The notes: generated from the letters alone by a model not told the origin. A stretch of DNA of 64,000 nucleotides from an uncultured Aquimarina sp. (GCA_947498775.1 CANMLL010000005.1:62001-126000); one strand, 5' to 3'. Counted from the stretch's first letter, positions 34,062 to 42,386 are shown. Numbers and translations: made by a program.

Positions 34062-35294
34062 ATGGTATTCTTGCCGTCTATGAAGTATGTTGAGGATATA
34101 GATATAAAAAGACTTGCTATCAAATTAAGACCTTCTGGGGAGAGGATGGTTAAAAAAGGACATCCTTGGGTTTTCGAAGATAGTATTGTTAAACAAAATA
34201 TCGATGGAGGGGCAGGGGACCTAGCTATTATTTACGATACCAAGAAGAATGGTTTTTTAGCTTGTGGTTTGTATGATCCATATTCTCCTATTCGAATAAA
34301 ATTGATGCAGTTCAAAAAAGCTGCCCAAATTAATGAAACATGGTTTTCTACAAAAATCAATGATGCCTTTCAAATCCGAAAACCACTTCTTGAGACAGAT
34401 ACAAACAGTTACCGTTTGCTGTTTGGCGAAAATGATAATCTTCCGGGGTTTATTGCTGATGTGTACGACCATGTATTAGTTGTAAAATTGTATTCTCATA
34501 TTTGGTTTCCTTACCTAAATTGGATACTACCAAATTTGATTGAGGTTTCTCAATGCAAAACTGTTGTTTTAAGACTAAGTAGGTTATTGAAATCAAAAGG
34601 CGAAACGTATGGTCTTCAAGACGGTACTGTGATTTATGGAGAATTAGAAGACGATGTGGTTATTTTTAGAGAACACGGAGTGTCATTTTCAGCAAATGTA
34701 ATAAAAGGTCATAAAACTGGGTATTTTTTGGATCATAGGCATAATAGAAAAAGAGTGGGGGAGCTTTCTAGAGGGAAAAGCGTATTAGATGTGTTTTCTT
34801 ATGCAGGAGGATTTTCTGTACATGCTTTAAAAGGTGGAGCTAAAGAAGTAATTAGTTTGGATATTAGTAAACATGCCTTAGCGATGGCAAAAGAGAATAC
34901 CAAACTTAATAATCATGATGGAAAACATCAAATTATTGTTGCTGATGCATTTGAAGGGTTGCAAAAACTTATTGATGAACAAAAACGGTTTGATATTGTT
35001 GTTATTGACCCTCCTTCTTTTGCCAAAAGGGAAAATGAAGTTTCTAGAGCAAAAAAGAGCTATGCCAAGCTGGCAAGACTTGGTGCTAGATTAGTGTCAT
35101 CAAATGGGGTTCTTATACTAGCTTCATGTTCTTCGAGAGTGGTTGCCGAAGATTTTTTTGAAATTTCTGAAGAGAATATTCTTGATTCTGGTAGCGTGTT
35201 TGAAGTGCTGGAAAAAACATACCATGATATAGATCATCCGGTTAATTTTCCTGAAGGTGCATATTTGAAGTGTGGTTATTATAAATTGTCCTAA
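34062..35294 (+). CDS. Class I rRNA methyltransferase, RlmI-like
   Basis: 410 residues; a second in-frame ATG at 34080 is an equally good start. N-terminal PUA-like domain (LAIKLRPSGERMVKKGHPWVFEDSI), a central EEHD-like domain and a SAM-binding Rossmann fold with LDVFSYAGGFSVHALKGGA, EVISLDISKHALAMAKENT, the catalytic-loop motif VVIDPPSFAK and the end ILASCSSRV. This set matches RlmI, which makes m5C1962 in 23S rRNA. RNA target by homology only. Monocistronic, between the ArsR operon and a sterol-desaturase gene. Confidence 0.9.
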   Translation: MVFLPSMKYVEDIDIKRLAIKLRPSGERMVKKGHPWVFEDSIVKQNIDGGAGDLAIIYDTKKNGFLACGLYDPYSPIRIKLMQFKKAAQINETWFSTKINDAFQIRKPLLETDTNSYRLLFGENDNLPGFIADVYDHVLVVKLYSHIWFPYLNWILPNLIEVSQCKTVVLRLSRLLKSKGETYGLQDGTVIYGELEDDVVIFREHGVSFSANVIKGHKTGYFLDHRHNRKRVGELSRGKSVLDVFSYAGGFSVHALKGGAKEVISLDISKHALAMAKENTKLNNHDGKHQIIVADAFEGLQKLIDEQKRFDIVVIDPPSFAKRENEVSRAKKSYAKLARLGARLVSSNGVLILASCSSRVVAEDFFEISEENILDSGSVFEVLEKTYHDIDHPVNFPEGAYLKCGYYKLS

Positions 35295-35451
35295 AAAAAT
35301 AACTGTATTACCGATTGCTTTTCTGTTTTTTTAGTTTTTCTTACCCAAATAAGAGTTTAAATTATGTATTGCAGCCAGAATTAAAAGTTCAAATGACTTC
35401 AATATCAAAAAAACTATTGTTTAGTTATAAAAAATAGAATATTTTGTGCCT

Positions 35452-36300
35452 ATGGAAACGATAATGAATTATTTTGAAACTATTCCTTCTTCTCACCGAA
35501 GTATAATTTTGGTAGGAGGGATTGCCTTTTTTTGGTTAATAGAGTATGCCGCGCCATTGTTTAAGTTTAGTTATAAAAAATTTAAACACGCTTGGCCCAA
35601 TATATTTTTTACCCTTACAACGATTGTTATCAATTTTGTTTTGGCATTTATATTGCTTAAAACAAGTGATTGGACGGTTGCCAACAAATTTGGAGTACTA
35701 CAATGGCTTGATCTGCCACTTTGGGCAACCATGTTATTAGGAGTAGCCCTGTTGGATCTGATAGGAGCATGGCTTGCTCATTATGTAGAGCACAAGGTAA
35801 AGCCATTATGGATGTTTCACTTAATTCATCATACAGATAACCATGTCGATACAACTACGGCAAATAGACATCACCCGGGTGAAAGTATAATCCGTTTTGT
35901 ATTCACTACTTTGGCTGTTTTTATAGTTGGTGCGCCAGTAGGGATTATTATGTTGTATCAGTCTCTATCGGTAGTATTGTCACAATTTAACCATGCTAAT
36001 ATTTCATTACCAAAAAAGTTGGATGATATGATAAGTTGGATTATAGTTTCACCAGATATGCATAAAGTGCATCATCACTATGTATTGCCTTATACAGATA
36101 CTAATTACGGAAATATTTTTTCGATTTGGGATAGAATCTTTGGTACGTTTGCCAAAATTCGTAATGAAGATTTGGTTTATGGCGTTGATACTTATCCAGA
36201 TGTAGATTCTAATGCCAAAATAGGCAAGTTATTAAAGTTACCATTTGCAGGGTATCGTGCTCCGGTAGGAGCAAAATTTGATGTTTCCAAAGAAAAATAA
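35452..36300 (+). CDS. Sterol desaturase / fatty acid hydroxylase family membrane protein
   Basis: 282 residues from the ATG at 35452 (a GTG two codons upstream is also possible). Several transmembrane helices in the first 130 residues, then the di-iron histidine clusters of the family: HYVEHKVKPLWMFHLIHHTD, ANRHHPGESIIRF, and DMHKVHHHYVLPYTDTNYGN, ending with IWDRIFGTFA. It would hydroxylate or desaturate a membrane lipid; bacterial members act on carotenoids, hopanoids or ornithine lipids. Substrate not predictable here. Terminated by a long hairpin at 36328. Confidence 0.9.
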   Translation: METIMNYFETIPSSHRSIILVGGIAFFWLIEYAAPLFKFSYKKFKHAWPNIFFTLTTIVINFVLAFILLKTSDWTVANKFGVLQWLDLPLWATMLLGVALLDLIGAWLAHYVEHKVKPLWMFHLIHHTDNHVDTTTANRHHPGESIIRFVFTTLAVFIVGAPVGIIMLYQSLSVVLSQFNHANISLPKKLDDMISWIIVSPDMHKVHHHYVLPYTDTNYGNIFSIWDRIFGTFAKIRNEDLVYGVDTYPDVDSNAKIGKLLKLPFAGYRAPVGAKFDVSKEK

Positions 36301-36327
36301 TAAAGAAACTGTTGTATACAAAAAAAA

Positions 36328-36365
36328 GAAATGCCGAATTTATATTAGAATTCGGCATTTCTTTT
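36328..36365. terminator. Strong bidirectional terminator
   Basis: Perfect 13-bp stem (36328-36340 with 36349-36361, loop of 8). The plus strand continues in TTTT and the minus strand in eight T, so it ends both the sterol-desaturase gene and the small-ORF operon coming from the other side. Confidence 0.9.
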
Positions 36366-36387
36366 AAGGAATTAATTATCAATATAA

Positions 36388-36522
36388 TTAATATACAAAA
36401 CGGTTAGGTCTAATGCGAATGTGATATTCATAGTCGTTTCCGCTTTGGGAGAAACCCAAAAATACATTTCGCTTTTGTGTGGTTTCCTTTAGTCTTTTCT
36501 TTATGTTTTTAAGTGTAGTCAT
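36388..36522 (-). CDS. Small ORF 5 of the tandem array, 44-residue basic peptide
   Basis: Reads from the ATG at 36522 to TAA at 36388. The peptide begins MTTLKNIKKRLKETTQKRN, has a central FLGFSQSGNDYEYH and ends IRIRPNRFVY. Net charge is strongly positive. It is not a copy of the 28-residue repeat units upstream, but shares the start M-x-T-L, an aromatic-basic C-terminus and nearly the same spacing (41 bases after the previous stop against 42 between the repeats). The strong terminator lies 26 bases downstream. No known family. Coding status rests on the open frame and on the operon-like setting. Confidence 0.55.
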   Translation of the reverse strand: MTTLKNIKKRLKETTQKRNVFLGFSQSGNDYEYHIRIRPNRFVY

Positions 36523-36563
36523 GATTAGTTTGTTTTTTTGATGGATATATAGTTTTGTTTTAA

Positions 36564-36650
36564 TTATTTATACCTTCTTTTGGTATTCCAGATATGTCCT
36601 ATTGTACCCGTTGGTTTGCTTGTGATTTGATTGCTGTTTAAAGTTCTCAT
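36564..36650 (-). CDS. Small ORF 4 of the tandem array, 28-residue basic peptide
   Basis: Same peptide as copies 2 and 3 (begins MRTLNSNQITSK, ends IWNTKRRYK). One base differs from copies 2 and 3 in the Thr codon before Gly-Thr-Ile (ACG instead of ACA), which is synonymous. Last of the four tandem units before the different small ORF at 36388. Confidence 0.6.
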   Translation of the reverse strand: MRTLNSNQITSKPTGTIGHIWNTKRRYK

Positions 36651-36692
36651 GATTTTTATGTGTTTGTTAATTGATTGATGAATGTTTTTTGA

Positions 36693-36779
36693 TTATTTAT
36701 ACCTTCTTTTGGTATTCCAGATATGTCCTATTGTACCTGTTGGTTTGCTTGTGATTTGATTGCTGTTTAAAGTTCTCAT
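36693..36779 (-). CDS. Small ORF 3 of the tandem array, 28-residue basic peptide
   Basis: Begins MRTLNSNQITSK, centre PTGTIGH, ends IWNTKRRYK. Identical in protein to copies 2 and 4. Preceded by the 42-base spacer shared by all units, ending in CACATAAAAATC before the ATG. Confidence 0.6.
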   Translation of the reverse strand: MRTLNSNQITSKPTGTIGHIWNTKRRYK

Positions 36780-36821
36780 GATTTTTATGTGTTTGTTAAT
36801 TGATTGATGAATGTTTTTTGA

Positions 36822-36908
36822 TTATTTATACCTTCTTTTGGTATTCCAGATATGTCCTATTGTACCTGTTGGTTTGCTTGTAATTTGATTGCTGTTTAAA
36901 GTTCTCAT
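36822..36908 (-). CDS. Small ORF 2 of the tandem array, 28-residue basic peptide
   Basis: Begins MRTLNSNQITSK, centre PTGTIGH, ends IWNTKRRYK. Differs from copy 3 by one silent change (Ile ATT for ATC). The peptide has seven basic residues including one His and no acidic residue, one Trp and no Cys or hydrophobic stretch, so it is neither a signal peptide nor a membrane toxin of the Ldr or Hok kind. Confidence 0.6.
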   Translation of the reverse strand: MRTLNSNQITSKPTGTIGHIWNTKRRYK

Positions 36909-36950
36909 GATTTTTATGTGTTTGTTAATTGATTGATGAATGTTTTTTGA

Positions 36951-37037
36951 TTATTTAAATCGTCTTTTGGTATTCCAGATATGTCCTATTGTACCTGTTG
37001 GTTTGCTTGTGATTTGATTGCTGTTTAAAGTTCTCAT
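36951..37037 (-). CDS. Small ORF 1 of the tandem array, 28-residue basic peptide
   Basis: First unit of the array. Begins MRTLNSNQITSK and ends IWNTKRRFK: the codons AGG-TAT of the other copies are CGA-TTT here, a silent Arg change and a conservative Tyr to Phe change. The frame, length and stop are kept. Preceded by AAAAACAGAAATC and, 100 bases upstream, by a TAAATTTG -7 box. Confidence 0.6.
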   Translation of the reverse strand: MRTLNSNQITSKPTGTIGHIWNTKRRFK

Positions 37038-37441
37038 GATTTCTGTTTTTAACTATTGATTATATCTACTAGACGTCCACGAATCATTTTTGTTACAGTA
37101 CTATGTATAAAAAGGTACTATTTTAACAATAATTAACAAATTTATACCATAAAATGGGGGATGTAAGGGTTTCAATAACCTATTTATTTTAAATATTAGT
37201 AACCAAATTTGTTAGATTTTTTCAATAATTATTCTAAAAACACAAACTTTTCATAAAACATATACGATCAATTCAATTAAGAGGTATTTTGAGAATCATT
37301 ATGTATTAATTATGAAGTTGCTTGAACTTTTAATCCTTCATAGTGGGTTTAATTCCACTGGGCTTACCTCGATAACAAAAGCTTATTTTTTTGCTTCCAG
37401 ACAAAATGTTCAAATGATTTCTATAAGTTTTAAGGGAAAAG
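37038..37441. promoter_or_regulatory. Intergenic region with a -7 box for the small-ORF array
   Basis: 404 bases without a gene between the array (minus) and the methyltransferase (plus). At 37137-37144 the minus strand reads TAAATTTG, a full TAnnTTTG match, predicting a transcript from about 37130 and a 93-base leader before the first small ORF. No TTG at the usual distance. Nothing else recognised. Confidence 0.45.
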
Positions 37442-38095
37442 ATGATACAACAAGTTAAAGTTTTGATTTTTTTAGTTTCAATTTTATGTATTGAAACCAG
37501 TTTTGCTCAATACAAAGAGAATGACTGGAAGAAAAGGGATACATGGATGAATGTGCCCAAGATATTTGATCTTGCGGGCATCAAATCTGGTAGTACCGTA
37601 GCAGATGTTGGTTGCCATGAAGGTTATCTAACGATTCATTTGTCAAAAATGGTAGGAGAGCGTGGTAAAGTATATGCTGTGGATGTTAGAGAAGATCGCA
37701 TAGAGCAGCTTGATGAACATTTGGAAGAAAGAAAGTTGACCAACGTTAAAACTATTGTGGGCGATTATGATAATCCAAAATTGCCCAATACATCTTTGGA
37801 TGTCGTCGTGGTTATGGATACGTATCATGAGATGGATAATTATATGGTTGTTCTAGACCATATAAAGAAATCTCTAAAGCCAGAAGGAAGAATTGTGATT
37901 ATAGAAAAGTTTAAAAGTCATATGCGCAACAAAACGAGAGATACGCAAATGGAGGCGCATACGATTTCGTTGGATTTTGTAAAATCGGAATTGAAAGAGG
38001 CTGGTTTTACAATTATTAAAGAGATACAAGATTTTGGTGATTGGAAAAATGAATCAGACAAGAAAATTTGGGTTTTGGTAGGTGTTGCAAAATAA
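37442..38095 (+). CDS. Class I SAM-dependent methyltransferase with a signal peptide
   Basis: 217 residues. N-terminus MIQQVKVLIFLVSILCIETSFAQ is a typical Sec signal peptide. After it comes a complete class I methyltransferase: SAM motif I VADVGCHEGYLTIHLSKMVG, VYAVDVREDRIEQLDEHL, VVVMDTYHEMDNYMVVLDHI and PEGRIVIIEKF. SAM is a cytosolic cofactor, so an exported enzyme is puzzling. Either the hydrophobic start is a membrane anchor, the fold has another role in the periplasm, or the true start is internal. Substrate unknown. It lies divergent from the small-ORF array with a 400-base gap. Confidence 0.85.
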   Translation: MIQQVKVLIFLVSILCIETSFAQYKENDWKKRDTWMNVPKIFDLAGIKSGSTVADVGCHEGYLTIHLSKMVGERGKVYAVDVREDRIEQLDEHLEERKLTNVKTIVGDYDNPKLPNTSLDVVVVMDTYHEMDNYMVVLDHIKKSLKPEGRIVIIEKFKSHMRNKTRDTQMEAHTISLDFVKSELKEAGFTIIKEIQDFGDWKNESDKKIWVLVGVAK

Positions 38096-38101
38096 TACCA
38101 A

Positions 38102-38232
38102 TTCTGATGTAAAAAAAACCACTTAAAATTGCTCCTTTTGCCCCATACTTTCAAACAAAATACACCATAGCTAATTGCTATGCTTGATTTTTATTTGAGA
38201 CTATTGATGGACAAACTGGGTTTACATCAAAA
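38102..38232. repeat. 131-bp inverted-repeat element (MITE-like)
   Basis: Bounded by TGATGTAAA (38105-38113) and its perfect inverse TTTACATCA (38221-38229); extended arms match at 11 of 12 positions. Contains a central hairpin CATAGC-TAATT-GCTATG (38165-38181). No open frame. One end lies directly before the YceI fragment. Confidence 0.5.
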
Positions 38233-38352
38233 TTTACAATAAATAGAACCCGATGTGGTATAACATACGGATCTGGAAGATTTTATGTCAATCTTGGAGA
38301 TGATGTTATTTCAGATGACATTGAGTTTGAAGTCGAAATCTACACAAAATGA
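38188..38352 (+). pseudogene. C-terminal fragment of a YceI-like lipid-binding protein
   Basis: In frame with a stop at 38350-38352 the plus strand reads SKFTINRTRCGITYGSG, then RFYVNLGDDVISDDIEFEVE and a short end. This is the last third of a YceI-domain protein (FTINRxDFGIxYGSG ... LGDxISDxVEL). Upstream the frame meets a stop at 38185-38187 and no start codon follows it. The first two thirds are missing; an inverted-repeat element occupies their place. Remnant, probably not expressed. Confidence 0.7.
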
Positions 38353-38375
38353 CTTCACTAAATAGCACCAGGAGC

Positions 38376-38753
38376 TTAAATCATTTCTCCTTTATGTACC
38401 GGACTTAGTTCGTTCATCTCATCTTCATTAAACATTCGAGATTTAATAATAAAACGTACTCCATGAGGAATCTCAAGTGAAAAACTGGCACCTCGACCCT
38501 TTACAATGTCTACAAGGAGTTGTGTATGTTTCCAGTATTCAAATTGATCAGCAGACATATAAAAATCACAGTTATGAATAGTTCCTAACCAGATATCGGT
38601 TTCGTTAATCATTAATTCGCCCTTTTCAAAGCACATTGGGGAGGAGCCATCGCAGCAGCCTCCGCTTTGATGAAACATCAACTCCCCATGTTCTTTTTTT
38701 AGAGTATCGATCACTGCTTTTGCAGCGTCGGTTATTTTTACCCGTTCAATCAT
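38376..38753 (-). CDS. DUF779 family protein
   Basis: 125 residues. The family signature is visible: MFHQSGGCCDGSSPMCFEKGE with two adjacent Cys and a third nearby, DIWLGTIHNCDFYMSADQFEYW, and the C-terminal FSLEIPHGVRFIIKSR. DUF779 proteins are small, Cys-rich and occur next to aldehyde dehydrogenase genes; a metal or redox role has been assumed but not established to my knowledge. Here it follows the dehydrogenase gene by 9 bases in the same operon. Confidence 0.9.
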   Translation of the reverse strand: MIERVKITDAAKAVIDTLKKEHGELMFHQSGGCCDGSSPMCFEKGELMINETDIWLGTIHNCDFYMSADQFEYWKHTQLLVDIVKGRGASFSLEIPHGVRFIIKSRMFNEDEMNELSPVHKGEMI

Positions 38754-38762
38754 AATGCATGG

Positions 38763-40286
38763 TTAGAAAAACCCCATTGGTTTTTTATCATATGAAATCA
38801 GCATGTTTTTGGTATGGCGGTAATGACTAAGCATCATTTTATGATTTTCTCTACCAATACCAGATTTTTTATATCCGCCAAATGGTGCATGAGCTGGATA
38901 ATTGTGGTAACAATTTACCCATACCCGACCAGCTTGTAAGGCTCGCGAAATTTTATATGCCTGATGCATGTCTCTTGTCCAAACACCGGCTCCTAGTCCG
39001 TAAAGTGTATCATTTGCGATCTCTATAGCTTCAGCCTCATCTTTAAAAGTTGTAACACAGGCCACAGGTCCAAATATTTCTTCCTGGAAAACACGCATTT
39101 TATTGTTTCCTTTCAATAAAGTGGGCTGGATATAGTATCCTTTTTCCAAACCTTCAACATAGGCTTCTGCGCCTCCTGCTAATACTTCACACCCTTCATC
39201 TTTTCCAATATTGATGTAGTTTAGGATCTTTTCGAATTGATCATTAGAGGCTTGTGCGCCCATCATAGTCTCGGGATCAAGAGGGTGTCCTAATTTTATG
39301 GCTTTGGTACGCTCTATAACACGTTTGATAAACTTATCATAGATACTTTCTTGGATTAGGATTCGAGACGGGGAGGTACATACTTCTCCCTGGTTAAGGG
39401 CAAACATAACAGCTCCTTCTATGGCTTTATCAAAAAAATCATCATCGGCTTCCATGATACTTTCAAAGAAGATATTTGGTGATTTTCCTCCAAGTTCGAG
39501 GGTAACCGGAGTAATATTTTTTGAAGCGTACTGCATAATAAGCTGCCCCGTAGTAGTTTCTCCCGTAAATGCTACTTTGTTAATACGCGGACTTGATGCT
39601 AGTGGTTTTCCTGCTTCAATTCCAAAACCATTAACTATGTTAAGTACGCCAGCCGGAAGAATATCTTCGATTAATTCCATAAGAATCATAATGCCAACCG
39701 GGGTTTGCTCTGCAGGTTTTAAAACAACGCAATTCCCTGCCGCCAAAGCAGGAGCTACTTTCCATGCGGCCATTAATAATGGAAAATTCCACGGTATAAT
39801 TTGGCCTACAACTCCGAGAGGTTCTTGAACATTGAGACATACAGTATTCGAATCGAGTTCACTTACAGAGCCTTCTTCTGCTCGTATTACACCAGCAAAA
39901 TATCTAAAATGATCAACAGCCAATGGAAGATCGGCAGCCAATGTTTCTCTTAATGCTTTACCATTATCCCAAGTTTCTGCTCTTGCAAGAGCTTCTTGGT
40001 TTTCTTCCATCACGTTGGCAATTTTTAACAAACAATTGCTGCGATATGTTGCTGAAGAATTGTTCCATTCGGATGCAGCAATCCATGCTGCATCAATTGC
40101 CAGTTCGATATCTTCGGCAGTAGAACGCGCGATTTTTGTAAAACTGGTTCCGTCTACGGGTGAGATATTATCAAAATATTCCCCTTTCGAGGGCTTGATC
40201 CATTTTCCACCAATATAGTTGTCGTATTTATCCTTAAAGTTAGGGATTTCCATTTTGCTTTTAGGAGATGCTTTTGAGATACTCAT
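38763..40286 (-). CDS. Aldehyde dehydrogenase (NAD-dependent)
   Basis: 507 residues from the ATG at 40286; an ATG 20 codons upstream (40346) adds only an unlikely extension. Conserved segments: [35 protein letters not shown], catalytic Glu in [14 protein letters not shown], catalytic Cys in [11 protein letters not shown], and [13 protein letters not shown]. It resembles AldB/ExaC-type dehydrogenases for acetaldehyde and other small aldehydes. Operon with DUF779. An inverted repeat upstream (40309-40350) may be its regulator site. Confidence 0.93.
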   Translation of the reverse strand: MSISKASPKSKMEIPNFKDKYDNYIGGKWIKPSKGEYFDNISPVDGTSFTKIARSTAEDIELAIDAAWIAASEWNNSSATYRSNCLLKIANVMEENQEALARAETWDNGKALRETLAADLPLAVDHFRYFAGVIRAEEGSVSELDSNTVCLNVQEPLGVVGQIIPWNFPLLMAAWKVAPALAAGNCVVLKPAEQTPVGIMILMELIEDILPAGVLNIVNGFGIEAGKPLASSPRINKVAFTGETTTGQLIMQYASKNITPVTLELGGKSPNIFFESIMEADDDFFDKAIEGAVMFALNQGEVCTSPSRILIQESIYDKFIKRVIERTKAIKLGHPLDPETMMGAQASNDQFEKILNYINIGKDEGCEVLAGGAEAYVEGLEKGYYIQPTLLKGNNKMRVFQEEIFGPVACVTTFKDEAEAIEIANDTLYGLGAGVWTRDMHQAYKISRALQAGRVWVNCYHNYPAHAPFGGYKKSGIGRENHKMMLSHYRHTKNMLISYDKKPMGFF

Positions 40287-40308
40287 AATAGTTTTAATTA
40301 AAGATTTT

Positions 40309-40350
40309 AAAGTTGCGAAATGTGTGTATTTTGGCAGAAATTGCAACTTT
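40309..40350. promoter_or_regulatory. Inverted repeat upstream of the aldehyde dehydrogenase gene
   Basis: AAAGTTGC (40309-40316) and GCAACTTT (40343-40350), perfect 8-base arms 26 bases apart, 23 bases before the start codon. Suitable for a dimeric regulator or for an mRNA hairpin. No regulator gene is adjacent. Confidence 0.4.
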
Positions 40351-40485
40351 CTACCAATGAAGGGATCTACTTATAAATGTACGGCATTTCAGTTAAAATT
40401 CTTTACAGTTCTATGTTAATATTATGGTATAATTTTGTCTGTAATATGCCTGTTTTTAGCAAAAAATAAGGGTTTTGTTCAGAAC

Positions 40486-40683
40486 TAAACCACCCTGCAC
40501 GTGTAGGGGTTTTGATACGCAATACATTGCTTTTTGTTACTTGTTAAAAGTTATTTGGTGTAGGGTGGATGACAGACAGACAAATTTTAACTAGTAACAG
40601 TATTGAAAAACAGACTTTTTCGCATCACTAAAGTGCTGCAATAAAATTGCAGGGTTTTGAACCCAAATCTGAGACCAATAAAA
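40486..40683 (-). repeat. Intergenic repeat family A, copy 3 (second half, inverted)
   Basis: The reverse complement matches 20103-20322 nearly base for base, from TTTTATTGGTCTCAG to GGGTGGTTTA. It fills half of the 413-base gap between the aldehyde dehydrogenase and the membrane-protein gene; the rest of the gap is the dehydrogenase upstream region and unremarkable AT-rich DNA. Confidence 0.8.
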
Positions 40684-40699
40684 GAAAGAGTTATGGATA

Positions 40700-41194
40700 T
40701 TATAATGCTTTAATTATTTCAGTATGATAAGTATTTGCACGTTCTTCAGAAAAATGATCCAAAACAAATACATAAAAGGCGGTAAGCATTAGGGCAACTC
40801 CAATTGCTCTTACAACTGGTTTATGAGTTAGTATCATGCACAACATACCTGCAATCATTACTCCAAACATAATGTATTGCGCATAAGGGTACCATTTAAT
40901 GAAAGCTTCGGTACGTTCTTTTTCTGCTTTGATAAAGTTGGTCCGATTCTCAGAAAACTGAGTTTGAAATACTTCTATTCGTTTTTGATTTACACTAATT
41001 AGGTAATATCCGGTACCTATAGTGAATATTGCTACAACAAATAAAGGTATAAACATAGCCTTTGCAGCATCAGTAGAGGCGAATTTCCAATAAGCAATAC
41101 CCACCAAAAGTACGAGTAGGCCAAAAAGAAAACTCATTTTTCCTTCAAAAATTTCACCTTTACACCAGTTAATGGTATGATTTATTAGTTCCAT
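40700..41194 (-). CDS. Membrane protein of unknown function
   Basis: 164 residues. Four hydrophobic helices: MSFLFGLLVLLVGIAYWKF, AMFIPLFVVAIFTIGTGYYL, YIMFGVMIAGMLCMILTH and AIGVALMLTAFYVFVLDHF, separated by a charged loop with FSENRTNFIKAEKERTEAF between helices 2 and 3 that could be a cytosolic coiled coil. I do not recognise a named family. The gene is flanked by family A repeat halves in opposite orientation (40486 and 41334), so it sits on a small segment bounded by repeats. Confidence 0.75.
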   Translation of the reverse strand: MELINHTINWCKGEIFEGKMSFLFGLLVLLVGIAYWKFASTDAAKAMFIPLFVVAIFTIGTGYYLISVNQKRIEVFQTQFSENRTNFIKAEKERTEAFIKWYPYAQYIMFGVMIAGMLCMILTHKPVVRAIGVALMLTAFYVFVLDHFSEERANTYHTEIIKAL

Positions 41195-41333
41195 ATATCC
41201 TCAATTTGAAGTTTCAATTTAGAAATTACGATTTTAGTAGGCTAATTTATTAGAGAAAATATAAGTATTAAAGTCTCCATCCGGGAATTAGCGAAAATCC
41301 TCCGCTTTAAGACAAAGACTTTAATGTTTTTAG

Positions 41334-41450
41334 TACTTTAGATTTTCAAAAGTTACAAAGTTACCAAGTAACTGAGTTACTTTTAGCGCTGAACTTTGGC
41401 CAACATAAGTCAGAATACAAACCTATTAGCTTGGAGCCGATACGAGTTTA
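41334..41450 (+). repeat. Intergenic repeat family A, copy 4 (first half)
   Basis: Matches 19994-20106, beginning TACTTTAGATTTTCAAAAG and ending GGAGCCGATACGAGTTT. It stands in front of the SDR gene and spills into an apparent upstream extension of that frame. Confidence 0.75.
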
Positions 41451-41470
41451 CTTTTACACAAAATACGATA

Positions 41471-42235
41471 ATGATACAGATAGATCTAAAAGGCAAAACA
41501 ATACTTCTTACAGGAGCATCAGATGGTATAGGTAAAACTACTGCAGATTTTTTGATGAAAATGAGTGCTAGAGTGGCGATACACTATAATTCTAATAAAG
41601 CATCTGCACAAGAGCTGGTGATCAAATACCCAGAAACAGAATCAAAAGCATTTAAGGCAGACTTATCAAAGGAAGATGAAGTCTACCGCTTGTTTAACGA
41701 AGTAAAAAACACTTTTGGAAGCATAGATATCATTATACTCAATGCCGGGGTGTTTTTGTCTCATTCTACCACAACAAATACTCAGAAATGGTTTTCTGTA
41801 TGGAAAAAAACTATGGATATCAATCTTCATTCAGTTGGGTTACTTACAAAATTGGGCATTGATCACTTTGTGCCTAATAGAGGAGGGACATTTGTTTATG
41901 TGGGGAGCAGAGCAGTTTTTAGAGGAGAGACTGAAGAATACTTAGGATATGCAGCTTCAAAAGGGGGGATAGTCTCGTTGGCAAGAAGTGTTGCTCGTTC
42001 CTTTGGAAAGCAAAATATTAAATCCTTTGTTGTATCCCCGGGATTTACACGTACACAAATGGCAGAACGCTTTATAAAAGATCATGGAGAGCAACAAGTT
42101 CTCGATGAAATCGCATTACACCAACTCACCACACCCGAAGATATAGCACCGTTGATTGGGATGATGTGTAGCGGACTTATGGATCATGCCACGGGGGCCA
42201 CGATAGATATTAATGCAGGGAGCCATATAAGATGA
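41471..42235 (+). CDS. Short-chain dehydrogenase/reductase
   Basis: 254 residues from the ATG at 41471; the frame is open further upstream but that part is repeat DNA. Classical SDR: NAD(P)-binding KTILLTGASDGIGKTTADFL, ILNAGVFLS, the catalytic Ser in FVYVGSRAVF, YxxxK in YLGYAASKGGIVSLARS and the C-terminal VVSPGFTRTQMAE. Substrate unknown; similar to 3-oxoacyl-ACP reductase-like and sugar dehydrogenase SDRs. Monocistronic. Confidence 0.92.
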   Translation: MIQIDLKGKTILLTGASDGIGKTTADFLMKMSARVAIHYNSNKASAQELVIKYPETESKAFKADLSKEDEVYRLFNEVKNTFGSIDIIILNAGVFLSHSTTTNTQKWFSVWKKTMDINLHSVGLLTKLGIDHFVPNRGGTFVYVGSRAVFRGETEEYLGYAASKGGIVSLARSVARSFGKQNIKSFVVSPGFTRTQMAERFIKDHGEQQVLDEIALHQLTTPEDIAPLIGMMCSGLMDHATGATIDINAGSHIR

Positions 42236-42386
42236 TCGCAGTTGTATTTAACAATAACGCAAAATTGATCATGGGTTTTGGTTGTAAATTGAACAAAATC
42301 ACTGATTATGTTAAGTTTATGGTATCTTTAAAATAATTTTAACGTTAATACCAAACATTAACTCAATTTAAACCACTCTTAAAACC

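Larger units (their letters stand above)
36564..37037 (-). repeat. Tandem array of four 129-bp units
   Basis: Starts of the units lie at 37037, 36908, 36779 and 36650, exactly 129 bases apart. Each unit is an 87-base frame (28 codons plus stop) and a 42-base A-rich spacer; the three spacers are identical. Five base differences were found among the coding parts; four are silent and one changes Tyr to Phe. Not CRISPR-like: repeats are contiguous and the spacers do not vary. Confidence 0.9.

Noticed and set aside
36564..37037. CRISPR array
   Set aside because: The 129-bp units are contiguous with identical 42-base spacers, no variable spacers and no cas genes.
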